A stretch of 64,000 bases of DNA from Psychrobacter sp. DAB_AL43B. GTDB taxonomy: Bacteria > Pseudomonadota > Gammaproteobacteria > Pseudomonadales > Moraxellaceae. The DNA lies in contig NZ_LT799838.1 in the NCBI RefSeq assembly GCF_900168255.1, positions 2,852,001-2,916,000 of the forward strand, given 5' to 3'. This document shows positions 46,603-55,670 of this stretch, in pieces. The position numbers were made by a program, and so were the translations under genes. Numbering within the stretch: position 1 is the first letter of the stretch; the number at the start of each line of letters is the position of its first letter. Under the pieces are notes generated by a model that was not told the origin of the DNA, made no database searches, and worked only from the letters and a program-made list of their open reading frames with translations.

Positions 46603-48957
46603 TTAATCTAAGCGACTAATGCCATCATTGATCAGTTTTGGCGTGATAAATATCAGTAGCTCTTCTTTAGAGGTGCTACGTACATCTTTGCGGAAGGCGC
46701 GACCAATATAAGGCAAGTCGCCTAAGAAAGGTACCTTATCGACACCATTACTGGTACGGTTCTTAAAGACGCCGCCCAATACAATCGTTTGACCATCTTC
46801 GACAATCACGTTGGTTGAAATAGAGTCTTCGGCGATAGCAACCTGATTGTTAATAATGGTAGGTGTGCCATTAGTGATTAACAGTTGCAAACCAATCTTA
46901 CCATCTGGAGTAATGTTTGGCGTGGCTTCCAGACTTAATGCTGCTTCTTTAAAGCTGGTAGTAGTGGCGCCACTGGCCGATGCTTCTTGATAAGGAATCT
47001 GCGTACCAGAAGATACCTTTGCGGTTTGTTTATCAGCCGTCAAAATCTTTGGTGTAGAGATAACTTCACCACGATTGTCTGCTTGCATGGCTGACAACTC
47101 AAGATCCAACATAAAATCAGAGATACCAAGTAGACCAAAAGCAATACGGCCAGCAGGATTATCAACACCCAAGTCGACGTTTAAGTTATCAGGACGGCTG
47201 ATATCGTATTTAGGATAAGAGATCGTTTGTCCATTGACTGTCGTTGTCTCTACATCAAAATCTTTTAAATCCCATAAGGTTTGATTGCTACCACCAACCA
47301 GCAAGTTTCGGTTATTGGCGGCGCCGTTTGACAAGATACCCCAACGAACGCCAATCTCTTTACTAAAGTTATCGCTAGCGCTGACGATACGTGCTTCAAT
47401 CATTACTTGACGGACAGGAATATCAATTTTGCCAATTAACTTATGAATATTTTCAATACTGGCTGCCACATCTTTAACGATTAAGGTATTGGTACGCTCG
47501 TCGACCGTTACCGTACCACGATTAGACAATAAGGTGTTGCTGTCATTTGCGTTGCCTGTACTACTGCTGCCAGAAGAGCCGCCGCTACCTTGCGAGATAA
47601 GCGTCAAAACATCTGCTGCTTTTGCATAGCTTAGACGAATATATTCAGTGCGTAGTGGTGCATAAGACTCAACGGCTTGCTGTGCTTCAAGGTCTTGAGC
47701 TTCTTGCTGCGCAAGCTCAGTAGAGGGCGCAACCAAAATCACATTACCATTTTCGCGCTTGCCCAGATTTTTACTCTTGAGAATAATATCAAGCGCTTGA
47801 TCCCAAGGTACATTAATAAGGCGCAAGGTGATATTACCAGCGACCGAATCACTAGCAACGATGTTCATCTCTGTAAATTGTGCCAAAATATCTAATACAC
47901 TACGAATTTCGACGTCTTGAAACTCCATAGATAACGCTTCACCCGTATAAACTTTTTCTTCAAGCGTTGGTTCGCGTAGTAGCTCTGGCTTTCTGATACC
48001 GATATTTAACTGATTACCTGACTGATAGGCTTGATATTCATAATCTTCTTTCATATTAATGGTGATGACACCATTTTGACCTTGGTTTTTAGTATCAATA
48101 CTATCAACCAGACCGCTATTAATATTCAAGCGGCGTAATAGATTTCTAGGCACGGTACTTCCAGTCAAGCGTACGACCAGTTTATTACCTTGGCGCTGAA
48201 CATCCACTGGAATTGCTTCATTGGCAAGGGCAATACTTACATTACCGCCGCCATCATTCCCTGCTGAAAAATTAACGGCGCTTAGTCCGTCATAACTATA
48301 CTGCTTGCTAACTTGTGAGGCCGCAAGCTGTGGACTTAACAAGGGGTTGACTCGTACTACCATAGTGTCAGCAGGCACTTGGGTTTTTGTTACGGTCGGC
48401 TTAATAGGAGCAACTGCTCCGCTATTGCTCTCTACGATTGGGGTGACAATCGCAGTAGTGGTGATGGCAGCATTGCGATTAAGCACATCTTGAACAGGAT
48501 CATTGGTAATCACTTGGCTAACCACAGCACGATTAGGGTCGGTAATCGTCAGCAATAACTCATTGCCATCAATAGCCGTGGTATAGTTGCCAGCTTTTTT
48601 TAGCCCAACAATAAGACGCGTGGTACTATCGCTGTTCAGCGTAGTGACGTCATTGATTATACCGATATTATATTCATTAAAGCGACTGGCAAGCCCATTT
48701 TGCACCTGTTCAAAATCCAACACCAAACGGCTGGGATTATCTAACTGGTAAGCGGCAGGTAATACTGGCGCGCCTGTAAATCCCAAACGCATTTGCGTCA
48801 CGGCTGGGGCAGTCTGCACGACAGAAACATTATTGATGCGCTGTTCGGCATAGGCACTGCTACTTATTGCTACCATACTCATTGCCAATGCTGAGATGGC
48901 AAAAGTAGAAGATACGCGGTTGCTCATCGTCATTACCTTGTTATTGCGTACTGTCAT
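46603..48957 (-). CDS. pilQ: Type IV pilus secretin PilQ
   Basis: 784-residue outer-membrane channel for the pilus fibre. A signal peptide (ending SSAYAEQ, about residue 38) is followed by two AMIN domains for peptidoglycan binding (about 42-140 and 215-325). Then come a secretin/TonB short N-terminal domain (LSMEFQDVEIRSVLDILAQF), an N1 domain with a Ser/Gly-rich stretch (GGSSGSSSTG), and the secretin core ending VPFLGDLPYIGRAFRKDVRS. Start at 48957 has GAGGA eight bases upstream. Last gene of pilMNOPQ, with its own terminator. Confidence 0.96.
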   Translation of the reverse strand: MTVRNNKVMTMSNRVSSTFAISALAMSMVAISSSAYAEQRINNVSVVQTAPAVTQMRLGFTGAPVLPAAYQLDNPSRLVLDFEQVQNGLASRFNEYNIGIINDVTTLNSDSTTRLIVGLKKAGNYTTAIDGNELLLTITDPNRAVVSQVITNDPVQDVLNRNAAITTTAIVTPIVESNSGAVAPIKPTVTKTQVPADTMVVRVNPLLSPQLAASQVSKQYSYDGLSAVNFSAGNDGGGNVSIALANEAIPVDVQRQGNKLVVRLTGSTVPRNLLRRLNINSGLVDSIDTKNQGQNGVITINMKEDYEYQAYQSGNQLNIGIRKPELLREPTLEEKVYTGEALSMEFQDVEIRSVLDILAQFTEMNIVASDSVAGNITLRLINVPWDQALDIILKSKNLGKRENGNVILVAPSTELAQQEAQDLEAQQAVESYAPLRTEYIRLSYAKAADVLTLISQGSGGSSGSSSTGNANDSNTLLSNRGTVTVDERTNTLIVKDVAASIENIHKLIGKIDIPVRQVMIEARIVSASDNFSKEIGVRWGILSNGAANNRNLLVGGSNQTLWDLKDFDVETTTVNGQTISYPKYDISRPDNLNVDLGVDNPAGRIAFGLLGISDFMLDLELSAMQADNRGEVISTPKILTADKQTAKVSSGTQIPYQEASASGATTTSFKEAALSLEATPNITPDGKIGLQLLITNGTPTIINNQVAIAEDSISTNVIVEDGQTIVLGGVFKNRTSNGVDKVPFLGDLPYIGRAFRKDVRSTSKEELLIFITPKLINDGISRLD

Positions 48958-48984
48958 TATTTATTCCTCAAAAAATCTGCCGAC

Positions 48985-49518
48985 TTAGCTTATAGGGGAC
49001 ACTAGTGACTGGGGTTTTTCAACAAACCCAGCACGGCTGTCTGGCACAATTTCAATCAAGTTAATCTGGGTCGGCGTGATTTCAACAATACGGCCGTCAT
49101 TTATTCCAAGATAATTACCGACTCTAACGCTCGCAACCGAACCATCAGGACGCTGTACTAAAGCGTATTGCTGACCTTCGGGTGAAATAACGACACCGCG
49201 AAAGACCAGTTGCGATAGCTCGTATTGCTCAAGCGGTTCTTTGACTCGGGTTATATCAGGGCGCACGCCATCAATAGAGGTCGTCGGACCTTGTACATTC
49301 ACTAAACTTGGTGGCAAAAATGGGCTACGCTGTGCACTGGCGCTATAGACAAAATCTTCTACCAGCTCAGCTTTAGGCGGTGGCTCAATCGGCTGTGCTG
49401 ACTGGTTGCGAACATCAGCCATCGCCTGCTCTGCCAAACCAATACGATCAGTACAACCAGTCATAGATAAAACTGCAGTGCTTAAAATCAGTAGCATGGG
49501 TAGTTTTTGGCTAGTCAT
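48985..49518 (-). CDS. pilP: Type IV pilus lipoprotein PilP
   Basis: 177-residue inner-membrane lipoprotein linking the PilN/PilO pair to PilQ. Lipobox SMTGC with Cys22. A disordered linker (PIEPPPKAELVEDFVYSASA) is followed by the beta-sandwich HR domain: YELSQLVFRGVVISPEGQQY, ALVQRPDGSVASVRVGNYLG, NDGRIVEITPTQINLIEIV. The ATG shares one base with the pilO stop (TAATG). Confidence 0.95.
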   Translation of the reverse strand: MTSQKLPMLLILSTAVLSMTGCTDRIGLAEQAMADVRNQSAQPIEPPPKAELVEDFVYSASAQRSPFLPPSLVNVQGPTTSIDGVRPDITRVKEPLEQYELSQLVFRGVVISPEGQQYALVQRPDGSVASVRVGNYLGINDGRIVEITPTQINLIEIVPDSRAGFVEKPQSLVSPIS

Positions 49519-50252
49519 TAGTTGCCTCCTGCAGCATCAGTAGGAGCGGCTTCGGCAGTGGCAACCGTTTCATCGCCTTCAGGAGCCGCTTCTTTTGAGC
49601 GATAAGTTTTGGTTTGTAGTACCAAATTAAGCTCCGGTAAAACATCCAAGGTCGGCTGTGGATTACTGACTTCAAAATCGTGCATAGTGATAATGCGCGG
49701 TAAAGCTGCCAAACCACTAATAAAGCTACCAAACTGATGATATTCACCCAACGCAGCGATACGAATAGGCTGCTCAATGAAGAATTCATTTTCAATTTCA
49801 GGCTCTACTGAAATATCTTGGAAACGTATATTACTACCCACGCCCGTCATATTGATACCCTCTACTAATTCTGATACGCGAGTATCTTTTGGTAGCTGGT
49901 CGAGTAAGGTATTAAACTCAGTTTCCATCTGAATAACTTGTGCTTGATACGCCTTTAGATGGCGAGCACGTGATTCTTTTTCACGGTAGCTATCAAGTAG
50001 AGTTTGCTGTTGACTTTCAGCCGCTGTAATTTCGTCGATTTTACTGCTAATTGGTAGCGCCCATGAAATGGCGGCAATCAAGGCAATAATAAAACTAATA
50101 ACAGTGACTTTGACTGGGAGCGGCCAACTGCCATAGTTTTCAGCATCCAATGACTCAAAACTGCGTCGAAACTCATTTAAATCAAATTGCTTCTTTGATT
50201 TTAAAGCAGTCTTTTTGGTTTTAATAAGCGTTTTTTTACGGGTCAGCTTCAT
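49518..50252 (-). CDS. pilO: Type IV pilus alignment protein PilO
   Basis: 244-residue inner-membrane protein that dimerises with PilN. A basic Lys-rich N-terminus (about 25 residues), one membrane segment (about 48-67), a coiled coil (QQTLLDSYREKESRARHLKA region) and a ferredoxin-like periplasmic domain (FQDISVEPEIENEFFIEQPI and beyond) are visible. The last 30 residues are acidic and Ala-rich. The ATG overlaps pilN by four bases. Confidence 0.95.
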   Translation of the reverse strand: MKLTRKKTLIKTKKTALKSKKQFDLNEFRRSFESLDAENYGSWPLPVKVTVISFIIALIAAISWALPISSKIDEITAAESQQQTLLDSYREKESRARHLKAYQAQVIQMETEFNTLLDQLPKDTRVSELVEGINMTGVGSNIRFQDISVEPEIENEFFIEQPIRIAALGEYHQFGSFISGLAALPRIITMHDFEVSNPQPTLDVLPELNLVLQTKTYRSKEAAPEGDETVATAEAAPTDAAGGN

Positions 50253-50902
50253 AACTCACCTCCAGGTCCAGTAGTGCCATCTACAGGTGCAGCTGTCTCC
50301 GACTGTACTTTAGTCGTTACCACAAACTGTACATAACTGTCTTCAGGATAAATAGGACGCGGTTGTGCACCAGTGGTGACCGTGGTTTCTAAAGTAGGCG
50401 CAGCTTGATAAGCCGTGATATTTTGCTGGATATTACTGACGGCTGAATTACCCATCCACTTACTATTATCAAGATTACGAATCAAACTTGATACGATGTT
50501 TGGATTGTCTGCAAGACCTGTCAACGTCAGCACATCACCTTCACGCTTTAAATTATTTAAATAAAGTGCTGGAGGAATGGCTTTGGCAAGATCATCCCAT
50601 AAACGCACAGGCACAGGGCGTCGACCTTGTAAGTCTTGGATAACCTGCATACGTGAGATGATATCTTCACGGCGCTGCTCCAAGCTATCAATTTCTACTA
50701 AAGCTTTATCTAAGAGCGCATTTTCTTGCTCAATCAGCGCATTGGCATCCAACTGTTCGTCGAGTTCATTGTTAAAATAACTCCAAGAAGCGAATGCAGC
50801 GAGCAAAGTAAGCAAAGTCACTGCCACCACTAAGGTGATAAATTCTTTATTACGGCGTGCGCGCTCTTCTTGCCGCCAGGGCAATAAGTTAATACGAGCC
50901 AT
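50249..50902 (-). CDS. pilN: Type IV pilus alignment protein PilN
   Basis: 217-residue inner-membrane protein. Its cytoplasmic N-terminus MARINLLPWRQEERARRNKE carries the INLLPWR motif that docks into PilM. One membrane segment (about 23-43), a coiled coil (about 50-90) and a periplasmic domain similar to PilO follow. Start and stop overlap pilM and pilO (TAATG and ATGA), so translation is coupled. Confidence 0.96.
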   Translation of the reverse strand: MARINLLPWRQEERARRNKEFITLVVAVTLLTLLAAFASWSYFNNELDEQLDANALIEQENALLDKALVEIDSLEQRREDIISRMQVIQDLQGRRPVPVRLWDDLAKAIPPALYLNNLKREGDVLTLTGLADNPNIVSSLIRNLDNSKWMGNSAVSNIQQNITAYQAAPTLETTVTTGAQPRPIYPEDSYVQFVVTTKVQSETAAPVDGTTGPGGEL

Positions 50903-51957
50903 TAGTCAAAGCTCCTTAACGCTAGACCGCAAGCGGCCATTAAGCTTGGTGAATCAATCGCCAGCTGCTCATTATCGATATGCGGAGCAATGGTCATGTT
51001 GATAAACGGATTTGCTATGCTAACAGGCACGCCCAATCTCTGTTGGGCCATACCAGCAAGACCAGCAATAGAGCTACTGCCACCAGCAAGTACCACATGA
51101 TCAATACTGCTATATTGGCTTGAGGAGAAGTAAAATTGCAACGAACGAGTAATCTGTTGAATAATATTTTCTATAAATGGGGTCAATACATCAGAATAGT
51201 AATCATCAGGTAAAGTACGCTCACGTTTACTAATAGTGGCTTCTTCAGCCGATAGTCCATAACGGTTCTGTATCGCCTCAGTTAGCTGACTTCCACCAAA
51301 TAATTGCTCTCGGCTATAAATAAACTCACCGTTTTTAGCAACATATAAAGTCGTTTGATTATGCCCAATATCGACTAAAGCCACTAAATCTGGCAGATTT
51401 GGCAAACTGTCTGCCATCAAACCAAAAGCACGTTCGATCGCATGAGACTCAATATCCATGACTTTAGTTTGTAGACCACCAAACGTTAAGGCGTCAACCC
51501 TTTGGTCGACGTTTTCCGAGCGAGAAGCGGCGAGTAGCACTTGTACCATGTCGTCGTTTATAAGAGACGGACCTAATACCTCAAAATCCAAATTAACATC
51601 TTCTAATGGATAAGGCACATATTGATCAGCATCCAGACGAATTTGAGCTTCGCGCTCCACATCATTGAGCACCATATCCATATCGATGACTTTAGTAATC
51701 ACCGCTGACCCTGAGACTGCGGTTGCAGCGCTGCTACTCGAAACTTGGCAACGTCGAGCCAAGCTTGCTATGGCATTCCCTACAGTCTCAGTGTCTATAA
51801 TGAGTTTGTCGATGACTACGCCTTCTGGTAGTATTTCAGTACCATAAGATTTTAAATGAAAAACGCCTTGTTGGCGCTGTATGTCGACCAACTTTACTGA
51901 GGTGGTACAAATATCCACGCCAATTAAATGTCGACTCTTAGAAGTAAATAGCCTCAC
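50902..51957 (-). CDS. pilM: Type IV pilus assembly ATPase-like protein PilM
   Basis: 351-residue cytoplasmic actin-like protein that binds PilN and links the pilus machine to its motors. LIGVDICTTSVKLVDI (phosphate 1), DIGHNQTTLYV (phosphate 2, about 194-204) and VVLAGGSSSIAGL (adenosine, about 291-303) are the actin-fold loops. The start is a GTG at 51957 (MRLFTSKSRH). First gene of the operon; promoter shared region with divergent ponA. Confidence 0.95.
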   Translation of the reverse strand: MRLFTSKSRHLIGVDICTTSVKLVDIQRQQGVFHLKSYGTEILPEGVVIDKLIIDTETVGNAIASLARRCQVSSSSAATAVSGSAVITKVIDMDMVLNDVEREAQIRLDADQYVPYPLEDVNLDFEVLGPSLINDDMVQVLLAASRSENVDQRVDALTFGGLQTKVMDIESHAIERAFGLMADSLPNLPDLVALVDIGHNQTTLYVAKNGEFIYSREQLFGGSQLTEAIQNRYGLSAEEATISKRERTLPDDYYSDVLTPFIENIIQQITRSLQFYFSSSQYSSIDHVVLAGGSSSIAGLAGMAQQRLGVPVSIANPFINMTIAPHIDNEQLAIDSPSLMAACGLALRSFD

Positions 51958-52083
51958 AAACTCTATACCTTATATTTAGTGTACAATCTGATAGTTATTT
52001 GTAATAATTTAGTACAATACTTTACTTAACAGACATATTCAAGCATTTAAATTATCTATTGAGGATAACTTACACATTTATTA

Positions 52084-52112
52084 TTACTTGCCTATTTTGT
52101 TCAAGGTATAAT
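52084..52112 (+). promoter_or_regulatory. Probable promoter of ponA
   Basis: A perfect TATAAT at 52107-52112, with TTACTT at 52084-52089 exactly 17 bp upstream. The leader to the ATG at 52151 would be about 30 nt. The opposite-facing pilM promoter must lie in the same 190-bp gap. Confidence 0.5.
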
Positions 52113-52150
52113 GCCATACCTGTTGCAAATTTTAATTGATAAGTCTGACT

Positions 52151-54853
52151 ATGACCAAAAAAAATGCTACCGTTCGTCTTATTCACTTTTTGGTGGGGCT
52201 TTTCATCGCTTGTTTAGCGTTAGCGGTTATATTGGCGCTTGCCGTACCTATTGGATTTTATGGTATGGCGATGTATTTATCGCCAACCTTGCCTAGTACT
52301 CAAGAGATTAAAACGGCAAATTTAGAGATGCCATTACAGATATATAGTAGTGATGACAAGTTAATTGGACAGTATGGCAATCGCCTATCACTACCCATTA
52401 CCTTTGACGAGATACCGGAAGATTTGACCCACGCTTTTTTGGCAGCAGAAGATGCCTCATTTTTTCAGCATAGTGGTATCAGCATTAAAGGGCTTGGTCG
52501 TGCCGTTACTGAAGTAGTGACTGACGATGACAGCCAAACTGGCGGCTCAACCATCACCATGCAGGTGGCCAAAAACTACTTTTTAAGCTCAGAACGTACC
52601 TTAAATCGCAAGCTGACAGAGTTATTTCTAGCTCGTAAAATTGAAGACGAGCTGAGTAAAAACGATATCCTCACCCTTTATGTCAACAAAATTTATTTAG
52701 GAGAAGGCGCTTACGGTATTCGCGCCGCTGCTAAAAAATATTATAGTAAATCACTAGAAAGCCTCACCATTGCCGAAATGGCCATGCTAGCAGGGTTGCC
52801 AAAAGCGCCTTCTAAATATAATCCGGTGGCCAACCCTAGTCGCGCGCTCACGCGGCGTAACTGGATTATCGGACGCATGCATGAATTGGGCTATATTAAT
52901 AAAGCCCAACATGACGAAGCTATCAACGCCCCAATCGGCATTAACCTTTATCAAGAAAAACTTGATGTTAATATGCCTTATTTGGCAGAAATGACACGTT
53001 CTGCGTTGGTTGACCGCTATGGTGAACAAGTCATGCATGGCGGCTGGCGTGTACGCCTTACCGTTGATAGTAAAGCACAGACAGATGCCGAGGCTGCCGT
53101 ACTAACAGGATTGGTTGCTTATGAGCATCGCCATGGTTGGCGCGGCGCTGAAGCAAATGACGAACCCCTTGAAAACTTCCGCCGTTATAGCAATATGTCG
53201 CCCGCTAAAGTCACTAAGGTTAACGCCCGTAGTTTTGAGGCGACAATGCCTTCAGGTGAAAGTATTACGGTCAACTGGTCTGGTATGAGTTGGGCGCGCA
53301 AATATATTTCTGCCGATCGTATTGGTTACTTTCCTAGTAATGCCAGCCAAATTGTCAGTAAAAACGACATCATTCGCCTGATACCTACCGCTAGTGGTGG
53401 TTGGCAGTTGGGACAAATACCTAAGGTACAAGGTAGCTTGGTCTCTTTGAATCCTGAAACAGGTGCCGTTCGAGCACTGATTGGTGGCTTTGATTTTAAC
53501 CATAGTAAATTCAATCGTGCCCTTCAAGGCTGGCGCCAACCGGGTTCAACCATCAAACCACTTGTTTACACTGCGGCGCTAGAAAAAGGCTATCGTCCAG
53601 ATAGTATTGTCTCCGATCGTCCGATTCAAGTAGGTGACTGGAAACCTAAAAATTCTGATGGTCGTTTTTTAGGTGATATTACCTTACGCCGCGGGCTATA
53701 TTTATCACGTAACTTAGTTTCTATTCGCTTACTGCAAGCGATTGGAATCTCTGATGTGCGCAATCTATTGGATGAATTTGGACTGGATAAAGAAAAGCTA
53801 CCAACCACTTTGTCTCTGGCCTTAGGTGCCGGTCAGGCCACCCCATTACAAATGGCAACAGCTTACGCCACCTTTGCCAATGGCGGTCACCGCGTTCAGC
53901 CTTATTTTATCGAACAAATTTATAACTATAATAATAAACTCCTATTTCAAGCCAATCCTCAGCAAGCTTGTGCCTTATGTTTCAATGATCAGCTTGACGA
54001 CGTTAATAAAAAACTCCTCGAAGATTATGAATTGAAAAAAGAAAAGGATAGTAAGACAGTTGATTCTATTGATGAAAAAGCGCGCTCTAAAGCTAACTCT
54101 TCAAATGAGAATCCAGATAGTGATATAGACGTAGAGAATGGTGACAATACGGCCAAAGCTAGTAAAGAGGTGGATTTAAGCGTTTATGATGCTAGCCCAG
54201 AATCGGATCGTCTAAAAGCGCCTGTTATACAGTACGTACGTGCTGAGCAAGCGCCGCGTATTTTAAAACCAAGGGTGGCTTTTGAGATGGCAGATATCTT
54301 ACGCGATGTGGTACAGCGTGGTACAGCCTTTAAAGCAAAATCTTTGGGACGTGATGACATTGGTGGCAAGACTGGTACTACCAACGAGGCAAAAGATGCT
54401 TGGTTTGCAGGATTCCATCCTACCAACGCAACAGTGGTATGGATGGGGTTTGATCAACCCTCAACGTTGGGTCGACGTGAGTATGGTGGTGTAGCAGCAT
54501 TACCAGTATGGATGGACTTTATGAAAGCCCAATTAAAAGACACTCCTCATCAGTGGGTCTCTATTAATAACAGAGCTAAGTCCAAAAAACAAAAGCAAAG
54601 TATTATAGAGATGATAGATGAAGGGGTTACCGATCTTGAAGACGAAGATGCCGATATAGGCAAATCAGAAAAGCCCGTCAAGACCACCACACAACAACGT
54701 CAACCACCTACTCCTAAGCCTGTCGAAATGCCGGAGAGTACACCGGTATCAAAACCTACTAATAACAGTAGTGCTAATAGTAACAGTCCAACGCAGAAAC
54801 CAAAACCGTTAGCGCCCACGCCTGTGGAACGTATGCCAACGATGCCAGAATAA
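52151..54853 (+). CDS. ponA: Penicillin-binding protein 1A
   Basis: 900-residue bifunctional peptidoglycan synthase. The start ATG at 52151 is preferred over a TTG five codons earlier. After a membrane segment (about 9-36) comes the glycosyltransferase 51 domain with AAEDASFFQHSGISIKG (catalytic Glu) and GGSTITMQVAKN. Next are an OB-like linker domain and the transpeptidase domain with the active Ser in PGSTIKPL (about 467), and KTGTTNEAKDAW at about 740. An acidic insert of about 80 residues (DEKARSKANSSNENPDSDID) lies before the KTG motif, and the C-terminal ~90 residues are a Pro/Lys/Thr-rich tail. Divergent to pilMNOPQ, the classic gammaproteobacterial layout. Confidence 0.96.
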   Translation: MTKKNATVRLIHFLVGLFIACLALAVILALAVPIGFYGMAMYLSPTLPSTQEIKTANLEMPLQIYSSDDKLIGQYGNRLSLPITFDEIPEDLTHAFLAAEDASFFQHSGISIKGLGRAVTEVVTDDDSQTGGSTITMQVAKNYFLSSERTLNRKLTELFLARKIEDELSKNDILTLYVNKIYLGEGAYGIRAAAKKYYSKSLESLTIAEMAMLAGLPKAPSKYNPVANPSRALTRRNWIIGRMHELGYINKAQHDEAINAPIGINLYQEKLDVNMPYLAEMTRSALVDRYGEQVMHGGWRVRLTVDSKAQTDAEAAVLTGLVAYEHRHGWRGAEANDEPLENFRRYSNMSPAKVTKVNARSFEATMPSGESITVNWSGMSWARKYISADRIGYFPSNASQIVSKNDIIRLIPTASGGWQLGQIPKVQGSLVSLNPETGAVRALIGGFDFNHSKFNRALQGWRQPGSTIKPLVYTAALEKGYRPDSIVSDRPIQVGDWKPKNSDGRFLGDITLRRGLYLSRNLVSIRLLQAIGISDVRNLLDEFGLDKEKLPTTLSLALGAGQATPLQMATAYATFANGGHRVQPYFIEQIYNYNNKLLFQANPQQACALCFNDQLDDVNKKLLEDYELKKEKDSKTVDSIDEKARSKANSSNENPDSDIDVENGDNTAKASKEVDLSVYDASPESDRLKAPVIQYVRAEQAPRILKPRVAFEMADILRDVVQRGTAFKAKSLGRDDIGGKTGTTNEAKDAWFAGFHPTNATVVWMGFDQPSTLGRREYGGVAALPVWMDFMKAQLKDTPHQWVSINNRAKSKKQKQSIIEMIDEGVTDLEDEDADIGKSEKPVKTTTQQRQPPTPKPVEMPESTPVSKPTNNSSANSNSPTQKPKPLAPTPVERMPTMPE

Positions 54854-54884
54854 ATATACAACTGACAATATAGACTTATACCTT

Positions 54885-54929
54885 AAACAAAAAGGCTTGT
54901 TCAGTATTTACTGAGTAAGCCTTTTGTTT
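54885..54929. terminator. Bidirectional terminator between ponA and the DUF6586 gene
   Basis: AAACAAAAAGGCTT at about 54885-54898 pairs with AAGCCTTTTGTTT (54917-54929), with an inner TCAGTA/TACTGA stem. It lies about 30 bp after the ponA stop and close to the stop of the converging gene. Confidence 0.82.
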
Positions 54930-54935
54930 GTCCTC

Positions 54936-55463
54936 TTAAAACTCTACCATACCAGCACGTAGCTGTTCTATCAGCTCCAAAAACTGCTGGCGCCATTCAC
55001 GTATTGTTGCATCATCCGGCAACCACTGATTCGATAATGTAACGACATTTACAATAAGATCGGGCGACTCTGTTGCACCTCTATTTACCTGTTCATCGAT
55101 TATAGGATCAGATACTACGGCATATAAACAGCGCTGGTAAGCGTGCTCTATATTCGCTAAAAACCCCTGTTGTTGTAGCTGCTGTAAGCGCTGCACTTCC
55201 GGCGATACTTGGGTACGCTCACTGAGCGCCGCTTCAATATCTGACAGCGTTGGTGCCGCCAACGTTATATTATAAAAATAACCAAGCTCTTGTACAAAAG
55301 CTAAGAAAGTACCGTATAAATGAAAAATAGCCGTTTCACAATGCGCTTGATAGTGCTGCTTATCGTTAGTACTTGCCGCAGCTTGACAGGCCAGACGACA
55401 AAAATATAGCTTTTGATTGGTACGGTCAGCTTGATACTTAGCAACGCGAGTCTTACCAGCCAT
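54936..55463 (-). CDS. DUF6586 family protein
   Basis: 175 residues from the ATG at 55463 (MAGKTRVAKYQADRTNQKLY), which has AAGGA upstream; a start 15 codons earlier lacks one. RTNQKLYFCRLACQAA and CETAIFHLYGTFLAFVQELG followed by YFY match DUF6586, a helical family of unknown function found in gammaproteobacteria. Soluble by composition. It converges with ponA and shares its terminator. Confidence 0.75.
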   Translation of the reverse strand: MAGKTRVAKYQADRTNQKLYFCRLACQAAASTNDKQHYQAHCETAIFHLYGTFLAFVQELGYFYNITLAAPTLSDIEAALSERTQVSPEVQRLQQLQQQGFLANIEHAYQRCLYAVVSDPIIDEQVNRGATESPDLIVNVVTLSNQWLPDDATIREWRQQFLELIEQLRAGMVEF

Positions 55464-55610
55464 GCGCCTATCCTTTTTAATTATTAATGATGATGAGCTA
55501 TTATTCAAACAGCCATGACTGTTTTATAAAGCTACTTTATTGCAGTGTACTATTTTCTTAAGTAACTTCCTAAGAAAATAACCCGTGATTCTTCACTTTC
55601 TTAAAGGCGC

Positions 55611-55640
55611 AAAAAAGCCAGCAACATGGCTGGCTTTTTT
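55611..55640 (-). terminator. Terminator of the rpoBC operon
   Basis: Perfect 12-bp stem AAAAAAGCCAGC (55611-55622) with GCTGGCTTTTTT (55629-55640), six-base loop, T6 on the minus strand. It starts 31 bp after the rpoC stop. Confidence 0.95.
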
Positions 55641-55670
55641 ATTTATAAAAACAATTGAACGTTATTTCAA

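Noticed and set aside
52111..52296. 61-codon ORF overlapping the ponA start
   Set aside because: It lies in a different frame of the ponA 5' end, where PBP1A homology is clear.
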